DNA of 27,998 nucleotides, from positions 1 to 27,998 of the forward strand of contig JBILGM010000042.1 in the NCBI GenBank assembly GCA_044351045.1, in the 5' to 3' direction. Below are positions 1 through 7,804 of the stretch, piece by piece. The notes beneath the pieces were generated by a model. The model saw only the letters and a program-made list of their open reading frames with translations. It did no database searches and was not told the DNA's origin. The DNA is from UBA6136 sp044351045 (GTDB lineage Bacteria; Pseudomonadota; Gammaproteobacteria; Methylococcales; Methylococcaceae). The position numbers and the translations under genes were made by a program. How positions within the stretch are numbered: position 1 is the first letter of the stretch; the number at the start of each line of letters is the position of its first letter.

Positions 1-196
1 CCAAAAAGGCAGCAAATATCGGGGATTCATGAGCCAAAACCCGAATTTTTCGAACCGGTGACTAAAAAAGCGGCCCACCTCGGACTTCGCAAGAAGAAAA
101 ACAGATTTGTTCAGAGGTTCCCTAAGGACAATCAGAATACCCGGTTATGCTATAAAACTCGCCCTTCCGATTTCAACGATTAACTGGGAGAAAGCT

Positions 197-1123
197 GTGA
201 AGGTATTGGTCATTGGTACAGGCGCCATCGGCAGTTTCTATGGTGCCCTGCTGTCAAAAGTAGGAGTGAGCGTGTCCGTACTGGCCCGGTCGGATTATGA
301 ACACGTTAAAACCCATGGCATCGATATTCATAGCGAAACGCAGCTAGGAAGCTGGCATTTCACACCCGATCAGGTCGTGGCCAAGGCCGCAGACCTCACC
401 GTAAAGCCCGATGTCATTCTGCTCTGCATCAAACTGGTCGACGGTGCTGACCGCTTAGCCCTGATTCGCGACGCACTCGGACCGGACACGGCCATTGCCC
501 TGGTTTCCAACGGCGTGGAAATTGAGGATGAAGTGGCTCAGGCCTTACCTGATTACGAACTGATCAGCGGGCTGGCCTTCATCTGCGTCACCCGCACGGC
601 GCCCGGCAAAATCTGGCATCAGGCTTATGGCCGTCTGGCGCTGGGCAATTATCCGGGCGGGCTTTCCGAAAAGACCCGGTCGCTGGCAGCCGCGTTCGAA
701 CGTGCCGGCATCGGCTGCAACGCCACTGAAAACATCGTGACGGCCCGCTGGCAGAAATGTCTCTGGAACGCCGCCTTCAGCCCGCTATCGGTCTTGTCCG
801 GTGGGCTGAGCACGGCAGACATACTGAACACCCAGGAAGCCTTGATCCGGGCGATCATGAGCGAGGTCAGCGCCATTGCCTCGGCGTTGGGCCACCCGCA
901 GCCCGAGGGCATCATCGACCAGCAGATCGACGGCACCCGCAAAATGCCGCCCTATAAGACCAGCATGCTGCTGGATTATGAGGCAGGTCGACCGATGGAA
1001 ACCGAGGCCATTCTTGGCAATACCGTCAGGGCAGGCCATCGGGCCGGTTTGGCCCTGCCTCATCTGGAATCGCTTTATGGGCTGATGAAACTGCGACAAC
1101 TGAGTCTCCAGAGCAAGGATTAG
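197..1123 (+). CDS. 2-dehydropantoate 2-reductase family protein (ApbA/PanE-like)
   Basis: NADPH-dependent reductase of the ketopantoate reductase family, which reduces 2-dehydropantoate to pantoate in cytoplasmic pantothenate synthesis. The product is 308 residues, normal for the family. A Rossmann GTGAIG motif sits at residues 7-12. The C-terminal helical domain opens with WQKCLWN, giving the expected catalytic Lys187 and Asn191, but the second Asn usual in NxxxNP is Ser here (AAFSPLS). I chose the GTG at 197 because GGGAG lies 6-9 bases upstream and the conserved VLVIGTG strand begins at once; the longer in-frame ATG at 107 adds 30 residues with no family resemblance. The stop abuts the stop of the convergent rhodanese gene with no intergenic base. 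The family includes paralogues acting on other 2-oxo acids, so the exact substrate is unproven and I give no symbol. Confidence 0.85.
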   Translation: MKVLVIGTGAIGSFYGALLSKVGVSVSVLARSDYEHVKTHGIDIHSETQLGSWHFTPDQVVAKAADLTVKPDVILLCIKLVDGADRLALIRDALGPDTAIALVSNGVEIEDEVAQALPDYELISGLAFICVTRTAPGKIWHQAYGRLALGNYPGGLSEKTRSLAAAFERAGIGCNATENIVTARWQKCLWNAAFSPLSVLSGGLSTADILNTQEALIRAIMSEVSAIASALGHPQPEGIIDQQIDGTRKMPPYKTSMLLDYEAGRPMETEAILGNTVRAGHRAGLALPHLESLYGLMKLRQLSLQSKD

Positions 1124-1522
1124 TCAGCTCTGCACCCAAGGCAACTGATGGAAGCGCCAGCCTGCAACGGTGTTGCGATGTTTGGCTTCATCCATCGGTC
1201 CCTCGAAACCATCCTCGATATTGGTCAGATCGGTGTAGCCGGCCTCGGCCAAAGCGTTGGCAGCCGCCAAAGAACGCTGTCCACTGCGGCATAGCAGGTA
1301 GAGCGGCGTCGCCGTGTCGGTGGCCGCCTTACGCACCTGATCCAGGAAGTCCGGATTGCCGCGCATCTCCGGCGCAAACTTCCATGGCACATTGACGGCA
1401 CCGACCGGGTGACCGACGAAGGAAAATTCAACCGGATCACGCACATCGATCAGCACAGCCTGGCTATCGGCTTGCAGGACGGCATGGGCTGCGTCGGCGG
1501 TCAGCGATTTAATTTGGCTCAT
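1124..1522 (-). CDS. Single-domain rhodanese-like protein
   Basis: A 132-residue single rhodanese domain, a cytoplasmic sulfur-carrier or sulfurtransferase fold that forms a cysteine persulfide. Visible features are the DVRDPVEF motif near residues 26-33, the GHPVGAVNVPW segment near 37-47, and a six-residue active-site loop C-RSGQRS with Cys78. The loop length fits sulfurtransferases rather than Cdc25-type phosphatases. The start is supported by GGGAGG seven bases upstream. It lies 42 bases downstream of trkA on the same strand, so the two are probably cotranscribed. The physiological sulfur donor and acceptor cannot be read from the sequence. Confidence 0.88.
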   Translation of the reverse strand: MSQIKSLTADAAHAVLQADSQAVLIDVRDPVEFSFVGHPVGAVNVPWKFAPEMRGNPDFLDQVRKAATDTATPLYLLCRSGQRSLAAANALAEAGYTDLTNIEDGFEGPMDEAKHRNTVAGWRFHQLPWVQS

Positions 1523-1564
1523 GAATATCCTCCCGAAAAACGGTCAAGCGGCGGTTCGCCGCAT

Positions 1565-2935
1565 TTAAACTTCGTGAACAGAGTGGAACAGGCGCTCCAC
1601 ATCGGGTATCAGCTTTTTGTCCAGCAGGAACATGATGACGTGGTCGCCATCCTCGATCAGGGTGTCGTGATGAACCTGCAGCACCTCATCACCACGCACC
1701 AGCGCGCCCATGACGACGCCGTCGGGAATCTCGATCTGATTGAGCGGAACGCCAATGACCTTGGATTGCCCCGGAGTCCCGTGGGCGACCATTTCGATCG
1801 CCTCCGATGAACCATGCCGCAGGGAATAGACCTGGGCAATGTCGCCGCGACGGATATAACGCAGCAATGCGCTGATGGTGGCCTGTTGCGGGGAAATCAC
1901 CAAATCGACGTGGGAAGCATCGACTATATCGGCATAGGCATCGTTATTGACCAGACAGATGACCCGTCGGGCCCCGAGACGCTTGGCCAGCATGGCCGAG
2001 AGAATGTTCGCCTCATCGTTGTTGGTGATCGCGCAGAAGACATCCGCACTTTCGATGTTTTCGCTCAGCAGCAACTCCTTGTCGGATGCATCACCCACCA
2101 GCACCGTGGCCTTCTTGAGCTGCGCGGCGATTTTTTCGGCACGATTGAGATCGCGCTCGATGACTTTGACGTTGTAGCGGTTTTCCAATGCCATGGCGAC
2201 GCGCTTGCCGACATGACCCCCGCCGGCAAAGATCAGCCGCTTGTAGGACTTTTCGGACTCGCGCATCTCCGACATCACGGCCTTGATTTCATCGGCCGAG
2301 GCCAGGAAAAACACCTCGTCGCCGTGATTGATGATGGTGCTGCCGTTGGGCACGATTGGCTGGCCATCCCGAAAGATGGCGGCAACCCGGGCATGGAAGT
2401 TGGGCACATGCTGATGGAGCTCGCGAATCTCGTGTCCAACCATCAACCCGCCCCGGACCGCCCGCACCGAGACCATCCGCACCCGGCCCTCGGCAAAATC
2501 CAGCACCTGTGTCGCACCCGGATATTCCAGCAAACGCTGAATGAACTGGGTGATGATCTGCTCGGGGCTGATAACGTAATCGATCGGGATGGTTTCCGGA
2601 GAGAACAGCCCGGGAAAGGAGAAATACTCGATGGCACGAACCCGCGCAATCTTGCGCGGGACCTTGAACAGGATATCGGCCATACTGCAAGCCAGCATGT
2701 TGGTCTCGTCGTCGCTAGTAGCGGCGATCAGCATGTCCGCTTCCGCGGCGCCGGCCGTCTGCAGAATCGTGGGATGGGCAGCATTGCCCTGCACCGTGCG
2801 AATATCGAAGCGGTCCTGCAATTTCCTCAGGAGATCCGCGCGGATATCGACCATCACGATGTCGTTCTTCTCGCCCGACAGGCTGGCCAAAAGGCTGCTA
2901 CCTACCTGCCCCGCTCCCAAAATGATGATCTTCAT
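1565..2935 (-). CDS. trkA: Trk potassium uptake system regulatory subunit TrkA
   Basis: Cytoplasmic NAD(H)-binding gating subunit of the Trk potassium channel; it works with the membrane subunit TrkH or TrkG, which is not in this window. The 456-residue length matches full-length TrkA with the duplicated layout: RCK_N Rossmann domain at about 1-120 (GAGQVG at 7-12), RCK_C at about 145-225, a second RCK_N from about 233 (GGGHVG at 238-243) and a second RCK_C from about 370 to the end. The Shine-Dalgarno sequence is weak. It is followed by the rhodanese gene and preceded by cysQ, with a 116-base gap that holds a REP-like palindrome. No defects were seen. Confidence 0.95.
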   Translation of the reverse strand: MKIIILGAGQVGSSLLASLSGEKNDIVMVDIRADLLRKLQDRFDIRTVQGNAAHPTILQTAGAAEADMLIAATSDDETNMLACSMADILFKVPRKIARVRAIEYFSFPGLFSPETIPIDYVISPEQIITQFIQRLLEYPGATQVLDFAEGRVRMVSVRAVRGGLMVGHEIRELHQHVPNFHARVAAIFRDGQPIVPNGSTIINHGDEVFFLASADEIKAVMSEMRESEKSYKRLIFAGGGHVGKRVAMALENRYNVKVIERDLNRAEKIAAQLKKATVLVGDASDKELLLSENIESADVFCAITNNDEANILSAMLAKRLGARRVICLVNNDAYADIVDASHVDLVISPQQATISALLRYIRRGDIAQVYSLRHGSSEAIEMVAHGTPGQSKVIGVPLNQIEIPDGVVMGALVRGDEVLQVHHDTLIEDGDHVIMFLLDKKLIPDVERLFHSVHEV

Positions 2936-3002
2936 TGCGCGTACCGTAAATCAAAGTGGCGCGATTGTAGCAACATGGCCCAGCGGATCGGGGCAACCGT
3001 GG

Positions 3003-3030
3003 CGTTCAGTGAGCGAAGTCGAAGCGAACG
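3003..3030. repeat. REP-like intergenic palindrome
   Basis: A 28-base element with terminal inverted repeats CGTTC and GAACG flanking a core of TGAGCGAAGTCGAAGC type. This resembles the REP-like extragenic elements seen in many proteobacteria (core TTCGACTTCGCTCA on the other strand). It lies in the gap between trkA and cysQ. Only one copy was seen in the window, so repeat status is inferred from similarity to known elements. Confidence 0.4.
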
Positions 3031-3051
3031 ACTCGGCATCCGGGGAAAGGC

Positions 3052-3867
3052 CTAGCCGACAATACCAGCGGCATACTGCAACCAGTCGCGGGATTTGTCG
3101 CCGTAAACCAGAAAGTAGGGGTTGAGCAGAGAGGCCTTGGCGTTATAGCACAGCGGACGGCCCGCAAGATCAACCACCGCGCCACCGGCCTGTTCCACCA
3201 CGCATTGCGCGGCCGCCGTATCCCACTCGGAGGTCAGCCCGATGCGCGGATAAAGATCCGCCAACCCTTCTGCCACCCGGCAGAACTTGAGGGAACTGCC
3301 GACAGGCAACCGTTCGTGATCGCCGAGCCGAGCCAGATAACGCTCCATCTCCTCGGACCCATGCGAGCGACTGCCGACCACCCGCAGCGGCTGACCAGGC
3401 AGCGTGGCCACCCGGACCGACTCAGGCAAGCCCGCCTCTGGCTGGCGGAACGCACCGCAACCCTCAGCAGCAAAATAGGCCACCCCAGACGCCGGCACGA
3501 CCACCACCCCCAGCACTGGCTGATGGCGATGAATCAGCGCCACATTGACCGTAAACTCGCCATTGCGCTTGATGAACTCCTTGGTTCCGTCCAGCGGATC
3601 GACCAGCCAGTAGGTGTCCCAGGTCGTCCGTTGCTCGAATGGAATGGCGGCCGACTCCTCGGACAATATCGGGTAGCTGGCCAATTCCGCCAGCCCCTCG
3701 ACCAGACAGTCATGGGCGGCCAGATCGGCGGCCGTCAGGGGAGACGCATCGGCCTTGTGATTCACGTCAAAACCCGCAACATAAATCGCCATGATCCGCC
3801 TCCCCGCCTCTCTTGCCAGCAGCACAACGGGTTCCAACAAATGACTGGGATCGGTACGTAAGGGCAT
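3052..3867 (-). CDS. cysQ: 3'(2'),5'-bisphosphate nucleotidase CysQ
   Basis: Magnesium-dependent phosphatase of the inositol monophosphatase superfamily; it removes the 3'-phosphate of PAP or PAPS and so recycles the by-product of sulfate assimilation. The product is 271 residues. The metal-binding signature DPLDGTKEF is at residues 90-98, preceded by ILSEE with the acidic metal ligands near 70-71; a C-terminal WDTAAAQCVVEQAG segment supplies the second metal-site Asp. I chose the ATG at 3867 because a GGAG precedes it by 8 bases; the ATG at 3894 has no ribosome binding site. The nearby sulfur-related rhodanese gene is compatible with, but does not prove, a shared role. Confidence 0.92.
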   Translation of the reverse strand: MPLRTDPSHLLEPVVLLAREAGRRIMAIYVAGFDVNHKADASPLTAADLAAHDCLVEGLAELASYPILSEESAAIPFEQRTTWDTYWLVDPLDGTKEFIKRNGEFTVNVALIHRHQPVLGVVVVPASGVAYFAAEGCGAFRQPEAGLPESVRVATLPGQPLRVVGSRSHGSEEMERYLARLGDHERLPVGSSLKFCRVAEGLADLYPRIGLTSEWDTAAAQCVVEQAGGAVVDLAGRPLCYNAKASLLNPYFLVYGDKSRDWLQYAAGIVG

Positions 3868-3931
3868 GGTTTGAACTCCGTTGTGGCTGCTCATCGAGGT
3901 GAGGGAAAATCAGGAAAATTTGGGCGCCGGG

Positions 3932-4510
3932 CTAACCGCACCCAACCAACCGTGAGGCGACGGCGTTATATAAATACCGCTGAAACCCGCTGAGCACCCG
4001 AGCGATTTCATCCGGTTTGCCGAGGTCGGCCACGGCATCCGCGATGGAGTCGTGATATATGAGCTTGACGGGGTCCAACTCTTCCACGCCTTCGCTGAGA
4101 TAGTGCGACAGCACGAAATCCAGAAAGACCTGCTGCCCCGTATTGAAGGATAACCTTCGCCTTGGCGGCCAGACCCTCCCGGGTCAGCGGCGGCAAGGCA
4201 TAGGCCACGTTCGGGAACAGCTTGCGATCAACAAAGTCGCGCAGGTCATCGCCCGTCTGCGCCTTGTTGTGATCTGAATTACCGATTATGTCCTTCGGCG
4301 CGGCCCAGGTTGACCAGCGGTAGGGTTTGTCGAGGATGAAGGTGTACTTCTTCCCCCCAGTTCCGCCTCCATCGCCTTGTCTTGCTCCAAACCATCGAGG
4401 TGCTTGAGGGACAATAGCCAGAAGGTCTGTTCCGTGTAATCGTGTTCGGTCGTGCAGCCGGCCTCGTTGCGAAGGTCGGCAGCGATGTTCTTGAAGGTTT
4501 GTTCAAACAT
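3932..4510 (-). pseudogene. Type I restriction-modification relic: hsdM front fused to hsdR tail
   Basis: Read on the minus strand from ATG 4510, the product begins as a type I methyltransferase HsdM N-terminus (FEQTFKNIAADLRNEAGC, then TEQTFWLLSLKHLDGLEQ). At a run of six Gs (plus-strand C run 4353-4358) one base is missing; the shifted frame continues with KKYTFILDKPYRWSTWAAP and GDDLRDFVDRKLFP, still HsdM. Near 4205-4215 it passes in frame directly into AYALPPLTREGLAAKAKV, which belongs to the C-terminus of HsdR. A second frameshift near 4149 leads to FNTGQQVFLDFVLSHYL and the usual HsdR ending with YHDSIADAVADLGKP and GFQRYLY, stopping at 3932. The catalytic part of hsdM, all of hsdS and most of hsdR are gone. 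It is non-functional; a deletion between hsdM and hsdR is inferred. Confidence 0.82.
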
Positions 4511-4588
4511 GTCGGGTAAAGGGTGCGTTGGGTGGAGTGGCGCCGGAGCGCCAACGGCCGGCCTTGCATGATGATGGATTTGCCGGTC

Positions 4589-4618
4589 ATTATCTTACCG
4601 ATGCAAACTGAGCGACAA
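4589..4618 (-). promoter_or_regulatory. Possible sigma-70 promoter upstream of the hsd relic
   Basis: On the minus strand TTGTCG (4618-4613) is followed after 18 bases by GATAAT (4594-4589), four and five of six matches to consensus. It points toward the hsdM start at 4510, about 75 bases downstream, and may be the surviving promoter of the lost restriction operon. Pattern match only. Confidence 0.3.
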
Positions 4619-4653
4619 TTTTGACACTGACTTTATGAGTGGAGGCTTGTGGA

Positions 4654-4875
4654 ATGACGCAAAAGGACCCGGACACCCTGTTGATGGAGAGCCTGATCGG
4701 CGCCAAGACGGCCCTGGAGAAACTCGAACATATCACCGGGAGCAAGCTCGGCATAACGGATGCGCACCTGGCTGAAATTGAACATGCCTTGCGCGAAGCT
4801 GCCGATGGCATTAGGCAGTCGCGCCCCCATGCGGAGGAGGAGGATGTGTTTGAGGTTGGCGAGACCGATGACTGA
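4654..4875 (+). CDS. Small acidic helical protein of unknown function
   Basis: A 73-residue protein that I do not recognise. The start at ATG 4654 is strongly supported by GGAGG eight bases upstream; an in-frame GTG at 4639 is less likely. The sequence is mostly predicted helix (LMESLIGAKTALEKLEHI, then LAEIEHALREAADGIRQS), has no signal peptide or membrane segment, and ends in a strongly acidic tail rich in Glu and Asp. It lies divergent to the hsd relic and 51 bases before the outer-membrane protein gene, so the two may share a transcript. It is probably cytoplasmic. The good ribosome binding site and clean reading frame suggest a real gene. Confidence 0.6.
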   Translation: MTQKDPDTLLMESLIGAKTALEKLEHITGSKLGITDAHLAEIEHALREAADGIRQSRPHAEEEDVFEVGETDD

Positions 4876-4926
4876 ATTGGCCTTGATCTTTTTTCCCGGT
4901 GCTGAAAAATTTTCACTGCCGCTGCG

Positions 4927-5838
4927 GTGATCTCCCTTCCCTCAATGGCGATTCTGCTGGGGCTGCTGGCTTTTGGATCCAATGCTTTCGCCGTTGAGGA
5001 CACGAAGGAAGCCGTTGAGAAACCGCTCGATATTCGGGCGCCGGGGTCTGACCTGGCCAACTTCCCCAACAGTGCTTTCACCTTGCCGCAGGGCGGGTTT
5101 TATCTGGAGTCGACGCCGGTGGCTTACACGACCAGCAGCAGCACGCTGGCATCCCAGTACAACTTTGAATATCTGTTGCGCTATGGTTTGTTTGACTGGA
5201 TGGAGTTGCGACTCTATTCCCAAGGCTTCAGTGTGCAGGGCGAACCCCAACCCGCCACAGGATTCAGCCCGCTAACCTTTGATACCAAGCTGCATCTTTG
5301 GGATGAGTTCGAGGACTACTTCCTGCCGGCGGCGGGGCTGGAAGTCCTGGTGCAAACTGATCTGCTGGGTTCATCGGCCTTTCAGAGCGGCACCGAACCC
5401 TCCTTCAGCATGAACTTTGATCAAGGCCTGCCCTGGGATTTCCAGGTCGAGTACAACCTTGGCGCCGCGCGCTTTGAAGACCCCAACAACACCCGCGAGT
5501 CGGTCTGGGATTTCACCTTCTCGTGGGCCATCCAGCGAGAAGTAGTCGACGATATAGATGTCTTTGTGAATGGCTACTACAACGCCGCCAACTTGCCTCG
5601 CGTAGGTCGGGTAAGTGAAAAAACGGTGACCGTTTGCCCACAAGCCGGTGCTTGTCGTGCGGAAGAAATCATCCAGCAAACCACCTCGCTGGGTGGTGAT
5701 GAGAACCAGCATGCCATCGGCGTCGGCGGCATCTGGACGGTTAATGACCACCTTTCATTGTTCACCAACCTGGCAGCTGGAACCACACTACCCACCCCGG
5801 GTTTTACCAGCTTTCTGGGTTTTGCCTGGACTCCTTGA
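4927..5838 (+). CDS. Putative outer-membrane beta-barrel protein
   Basis: An exported protein of about 303 residues. The N-terminus is hydrophobic (MAILLGLLAFGSNAFA) and ends in a plausible signal peptidase I site after AFA. The mature part has alternating polar and aromatic stretches typical of beta strands, such as LLRYGLFDWMELRLYSQG and FQVEYNLGAARFE, and it ends in a barrel-like LGFAWTP strand. It resembles the broad MetA-pathway/transporter family of small outer-membrane proteins; the assignment to that family is inference. The start is uncertain: GTG 4927 has no ribosome binding site, and removing one T from the run at 4910-4913 would join an upstream CTG AAA AAT segment in frame and give a more normal signal peptide. 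One pair of cysteines near residues 238 and 243 could form a disulfide in a loop. Confidence 0.7.
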   Translation: MISLPSMAILLGLLAFGSNAFAVEDTKEAVEKPLDIRAPGSDLANFPNSAFTLPQGGFYLESTPVAYTTSSSTLASQYNFEYLLRYGLFDWMELRLYSQGFSVQGEPQPATGFSPLTFDTKLHLWDEFEDYFLPAAGLEVLVQTDLLGSSAFQSGTEPSFSMNFDQGLPWDFQVEYNLGAARFEDPNNTRESVWDFTFSWAIQREVVDDIDVFVNGYYNAANLPRVGRVSEKTVTVCPQAGACRAEEIIQQTTSLGGDENQHAIGVGGIWTVNDHLSLFTNLAAGTTLPTPGFTSFLGFAWTP

Positions 5839-5886
5839 TTGACCAGTTGGCTTCTCATGCAGAACAGCTTGTCGAGATGATTTAGG

Positions 5887-6780
5887 ATGATTGACTTACT
5901 TACTCCAACGAGGAATCCCATACCTATGCCTGCCCTGCCCCCACAGAAACAGTTGACCACGATGATCGGCCATCCGGTCGCTGAAAATCCAATCGACCAG
6001 ATGTTCGATGCGGTCTTTGCCCACTATGGTCTGCACTGGCAATTCTGGAAAAGCGATGTGGCCACTGAGGCTCAGGTGGGTGCGGCTATCGCTGGCATTC
6101 GCGCCCTGGGCTTTGCCGGCGCCTGTATTACGGTGCCCTGGAAGGTCGCATCAATTCCGTTTCTGGACGAGGTGGATGCGGACGTGAAAGCCATTGGCGC
6201 TGCCAACTACATGACGATCAGGGAAGGTCGCTTGATCGGTCATAATAATGATGGCAAGGGCGTGATAAAAGCGATCCGGAAGGTCACGGAAATCAAGGGC
6301 AAGCGTGTTGTCATGCTGGGAGCGGGCGGAGCAGGTCGGGCCATGGCAGTGGAGCTCGCCTGGGCCGGTGCCTCGCACCTGACCCTCATCACCCGCCGTG
6401 AATCACAAGGGGTTGAAGTGGCGGAAACGGTGACCCGGGCCTCCGGCGTGCCCTGTGACTGGCAGCCATGGATGGGAGAGGTGCAGATACCTGAGGGGAC
6501 GCAGATCCTGATGAATGCGACCCATCTGGGTTGCGCACCTGAGCAGGAGCCGGTCCCGGTGAATTGGCACACCATCACGCCCGAAACGACCGTGGTGGAT
6601 GTCATCACTAACCCGAGAATCACACCCTTTCTGAGGGCGGCCCGTGAAATTGGCTGCCCCATCGTGGACGGCGTCGACATGCTCGTCCAATTGGCCATGC
6701 AAATTTTCGAGGAATGGACCGAAATCCAGCCAGAAGAGGCGATCTTTCAGCAGGCCGTGGCCAAGGCCTTGGGAGAATAG
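5887..6780 (+). CDS. AroE-like shikimate/quinate dehydrogenase paralogue
   Basis: A cytoplasmic NAD(P)-dependent oxidoreductase of the shikimate dehydrogenase family, 297 residues. The N-terminal substrate domain carries ITVPWK with the catalytic Lys86, and NNDGKG with the paired Asp122. The nucleotide-binding domain has the glycine loop GAGGAGRA at 145-152, and the C-terminus has the family's VDGVDMLVQLAMQIFEEW region. The Ser-x-Ser pair that binds the shikimate carboxylate in true AroE (usual context HSxSP) is absent: here the segment is IGHPVAENPIDQMF. The usual VPHK and NTDG are VPWK and NNDG. The substrate is therefore probably not shikimate, so I withhold the symbol aroE. The start may be ATG 5887 or ATG 5926 (AGGA 11 bases upstream). 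A lipoprotein gene follows after five bases. Confidence 0.85.
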   Translation: MIDLLTPTRNPIPMPALPPQKQLTTMIGHPVAENPIDQMFDAVFAHYGLHWQFWKSDVATEAQVGAAIAGIRALGFAGACITVPWKVASIPFLDEVDADVKAIGAANYMTIREGRLIGHNNDGKGVIKAIRKVTEIKGKRVVMLGAGGAGRAMAVELAWAGASHLTLITRRESQGVEVAETVTRASGVPCDWQPWMGEVQIPEGTQILMNATHLGCAPEQEPVPVNWHTITPETTVVDVITNPRITPFLRAAREIGCPIVDGVDMLVQLAMQIFEEWTEIQPEEAIFQQAVAKALGE

Positions 6781-6785
6781 CCCTG

Positions 6786-7265
6786 ATGCCGAAGGTGTCC
6801 ATGATCGCTCACCAGAAAGGCCATGACCCGAATCAAATCCGTGGTGAACGGCTCAATGCGAAACGGAGACCTATCAAACAATGCCTCGCGGCTATCATCA
6901 GCAGTTCGGCTTTGCTGGGGTGCAGTACAACTCCACCGGCAAATCCGCAAACCCTGTCAGCAATTGCCAACTGCCGGAATGTGCCGCGTGGCCTCGGTAA
7001 TTACGAGGACCGGGCCCGCTGCGAACTGGAGGTAGAATCCGGCGCTTATCTGGCCAAACATCCGGAGATGGTCGCCATGTGGCGGGAATTGATCAATGAC
7101 ACCCTGACCGAATACGCCAAGGCCGATCGCGCCGAACAGTCCATCCAGCAGGCGGATATCAACGCGGCGCGGCTAAGAGAAGCCGCTGAAGCCGGCACCG
7201 GCTGTTTGACCGATCAATGCGGTCAGGGCTCGGAGTGGAATTTCCCCAGCAACCCGCCCTATTGA
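6786..7265 (+). CDS. Hypothetical lipoprotein
   Basis: A 159-residue protein with a basic stretch AKRRPIKQ, a hydrophobic segment and a lipobox LLGC (Cys46), so probably a lipid-anchored envelope protein. The mature part contains a short Cys-containing segment (ANCRNVP), a helical acidic region and a C-terminal CLTDQC pair that could be a disulfide; it ends in NPPY. I do not recognise the family. The only in-frame starts before the lipobox are ATG 6786 and ATG 6801; 6786 has GGGAG 10 bases upstream, inside the end of the preceding gene. This leaves an unusually long 30-residue region before the signal's hydrophobic core. It is probably cotranscribed with the AroE-like gene. Confidence 0.6.
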   Translation: MPKVSMIAHQKGHDPNQIRGERLNAKRRPIKQCLAAIISSSALLGCSTTPPANPQTLSAIANCRNVPRGLGNYEDRARCELEVESGAYLAKHPEMVAMWRELINDTLTEYAKADRAEQSIQQADINAARLREAAEAGTGCLTDQCGQGSEWNFPSNPPY

Positions 7266-7273
7266 GCCTGATC

Positions 7274-7295
7274 GGGGCCTTTGCCCCCGGGCCCC
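7274..7295. terminator. Possible hairpin between convergent genes
   Basis: GGGGC (7274-7278) can pair with GCCCC (7283-7287), or GGGGCC with GGCCCC at 7290-7295, in the 31-base gap between two convergent genes. No clear T-run follows on either strand, so intrinsic termination is uncertain. Confidence 0.22.
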
Positions 7296-7296
7296 T

Positions 7297-7704
7297 TCAC
7301 TTTCCTCCGCCGCAAACGAACTTCATGCGTTTTTCCGTCACGGAGCCGGCCGGAACAGGCTCCCAGGCACGCGGGGGTTCGGACCCGGCCATTCCGCCAC
7401 CGGCCATGGCTGCCTTGTAGGCGATCCAGTAGATTTGCTGTCTGCGCTTTTGTTTGCAGTCGAATTCTTCCCTGACCTTGGCGGATTGATAATCCGATCC
7501 GCCATCGGCCTGTTGCTTCTTTGCATACGAGACCACGTACCAGACTCTGAAACCGACCTCGGTTTTTTCCTGGTCATCGGCCTTGATGTAGAAGGTCGCC
7601 TTACCATCTCCCACGCCTTCTTCAATGATCTTGAAGTGTTTCCATTCCGCGGCGCCCGCCCATCCGATTACCGACAACAGCATCAACCCCGCCATCAACC
7701 GCAT
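7297..7704 (-). CDS. Small secreted protein, surface-adhesin E-like
   Basis: A 135-residue exported protein. The start at ATG 7704 is chosen because a signal peptide (MRLMAGLMLLSVIGWAGA) begins there and a GAGG lies about eight bases upstream; the longer frame back to 7902 overlaps the end of the PQQ-protein gene and lacks family-like sequence. The mature part has a strand-rich layout with FRVWYVVSYAKKQ, a central Cys in EEFDCKQKRRQQIYW, and a second Cys close to the end (KFVCGGGK). This two-cysteine pattern fits the small surface-adhesin protein E fold, a secreted domain common in proteobacteria. The match is by pattern only. It lies 100 bases downstream of the PQQ protein gene on the same strand and may belong to its transcript. 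Confidence 0.65.
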   Translation of the reverse strand: MRLMAGLMLLSVIGWAGAAEWKHFKIIEEGVGDGKATFYIKADDQEKTEVGFRVWYVVSYAKKQQADGGSDYQSAKVREEFDCKQKRRQQIYWIAYKAAMAGGGMAGSEPPRAWEPVPAGSVTEKRMKFVCGGGK

Positions 7705-7804
7705 AGGTAACCTCGAGTTAGGAATTATTCCCGAACCATTCATCGCTGGTATCCGAAAGCACCCGCTGTGCCCCAGGGATTTCGGCATCGGGGATGATTT
7801 ATGA

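Noticed and set aside
1..183. Frame 1 is open from base 1 to a TAA at 181-183 and could be the tail of a gene entering from the left.
   Set aside because: Only 60 codons, unusual composition, no family resemblance; an open stretch this short is not strong evidence.
107..196. 30-residue N-terminal extension of the PanE-like protein.
   Set aside because: No ribosome binding site, not family-like; the GTG at 197 has a good one.
1814..3055. Long plus-strand open frame opposite trkA.
   Set aside because: It is the antisense of a clear TrkA coding sequence and has no recognisable domain.
7753..7785. Inverted repeat CCGAAA and TTTCGG with a nested GCAC and GTGC between two minus-strand genes.
   Set aside because: No T-run; too weak to call a terminator or regulatory RNA.
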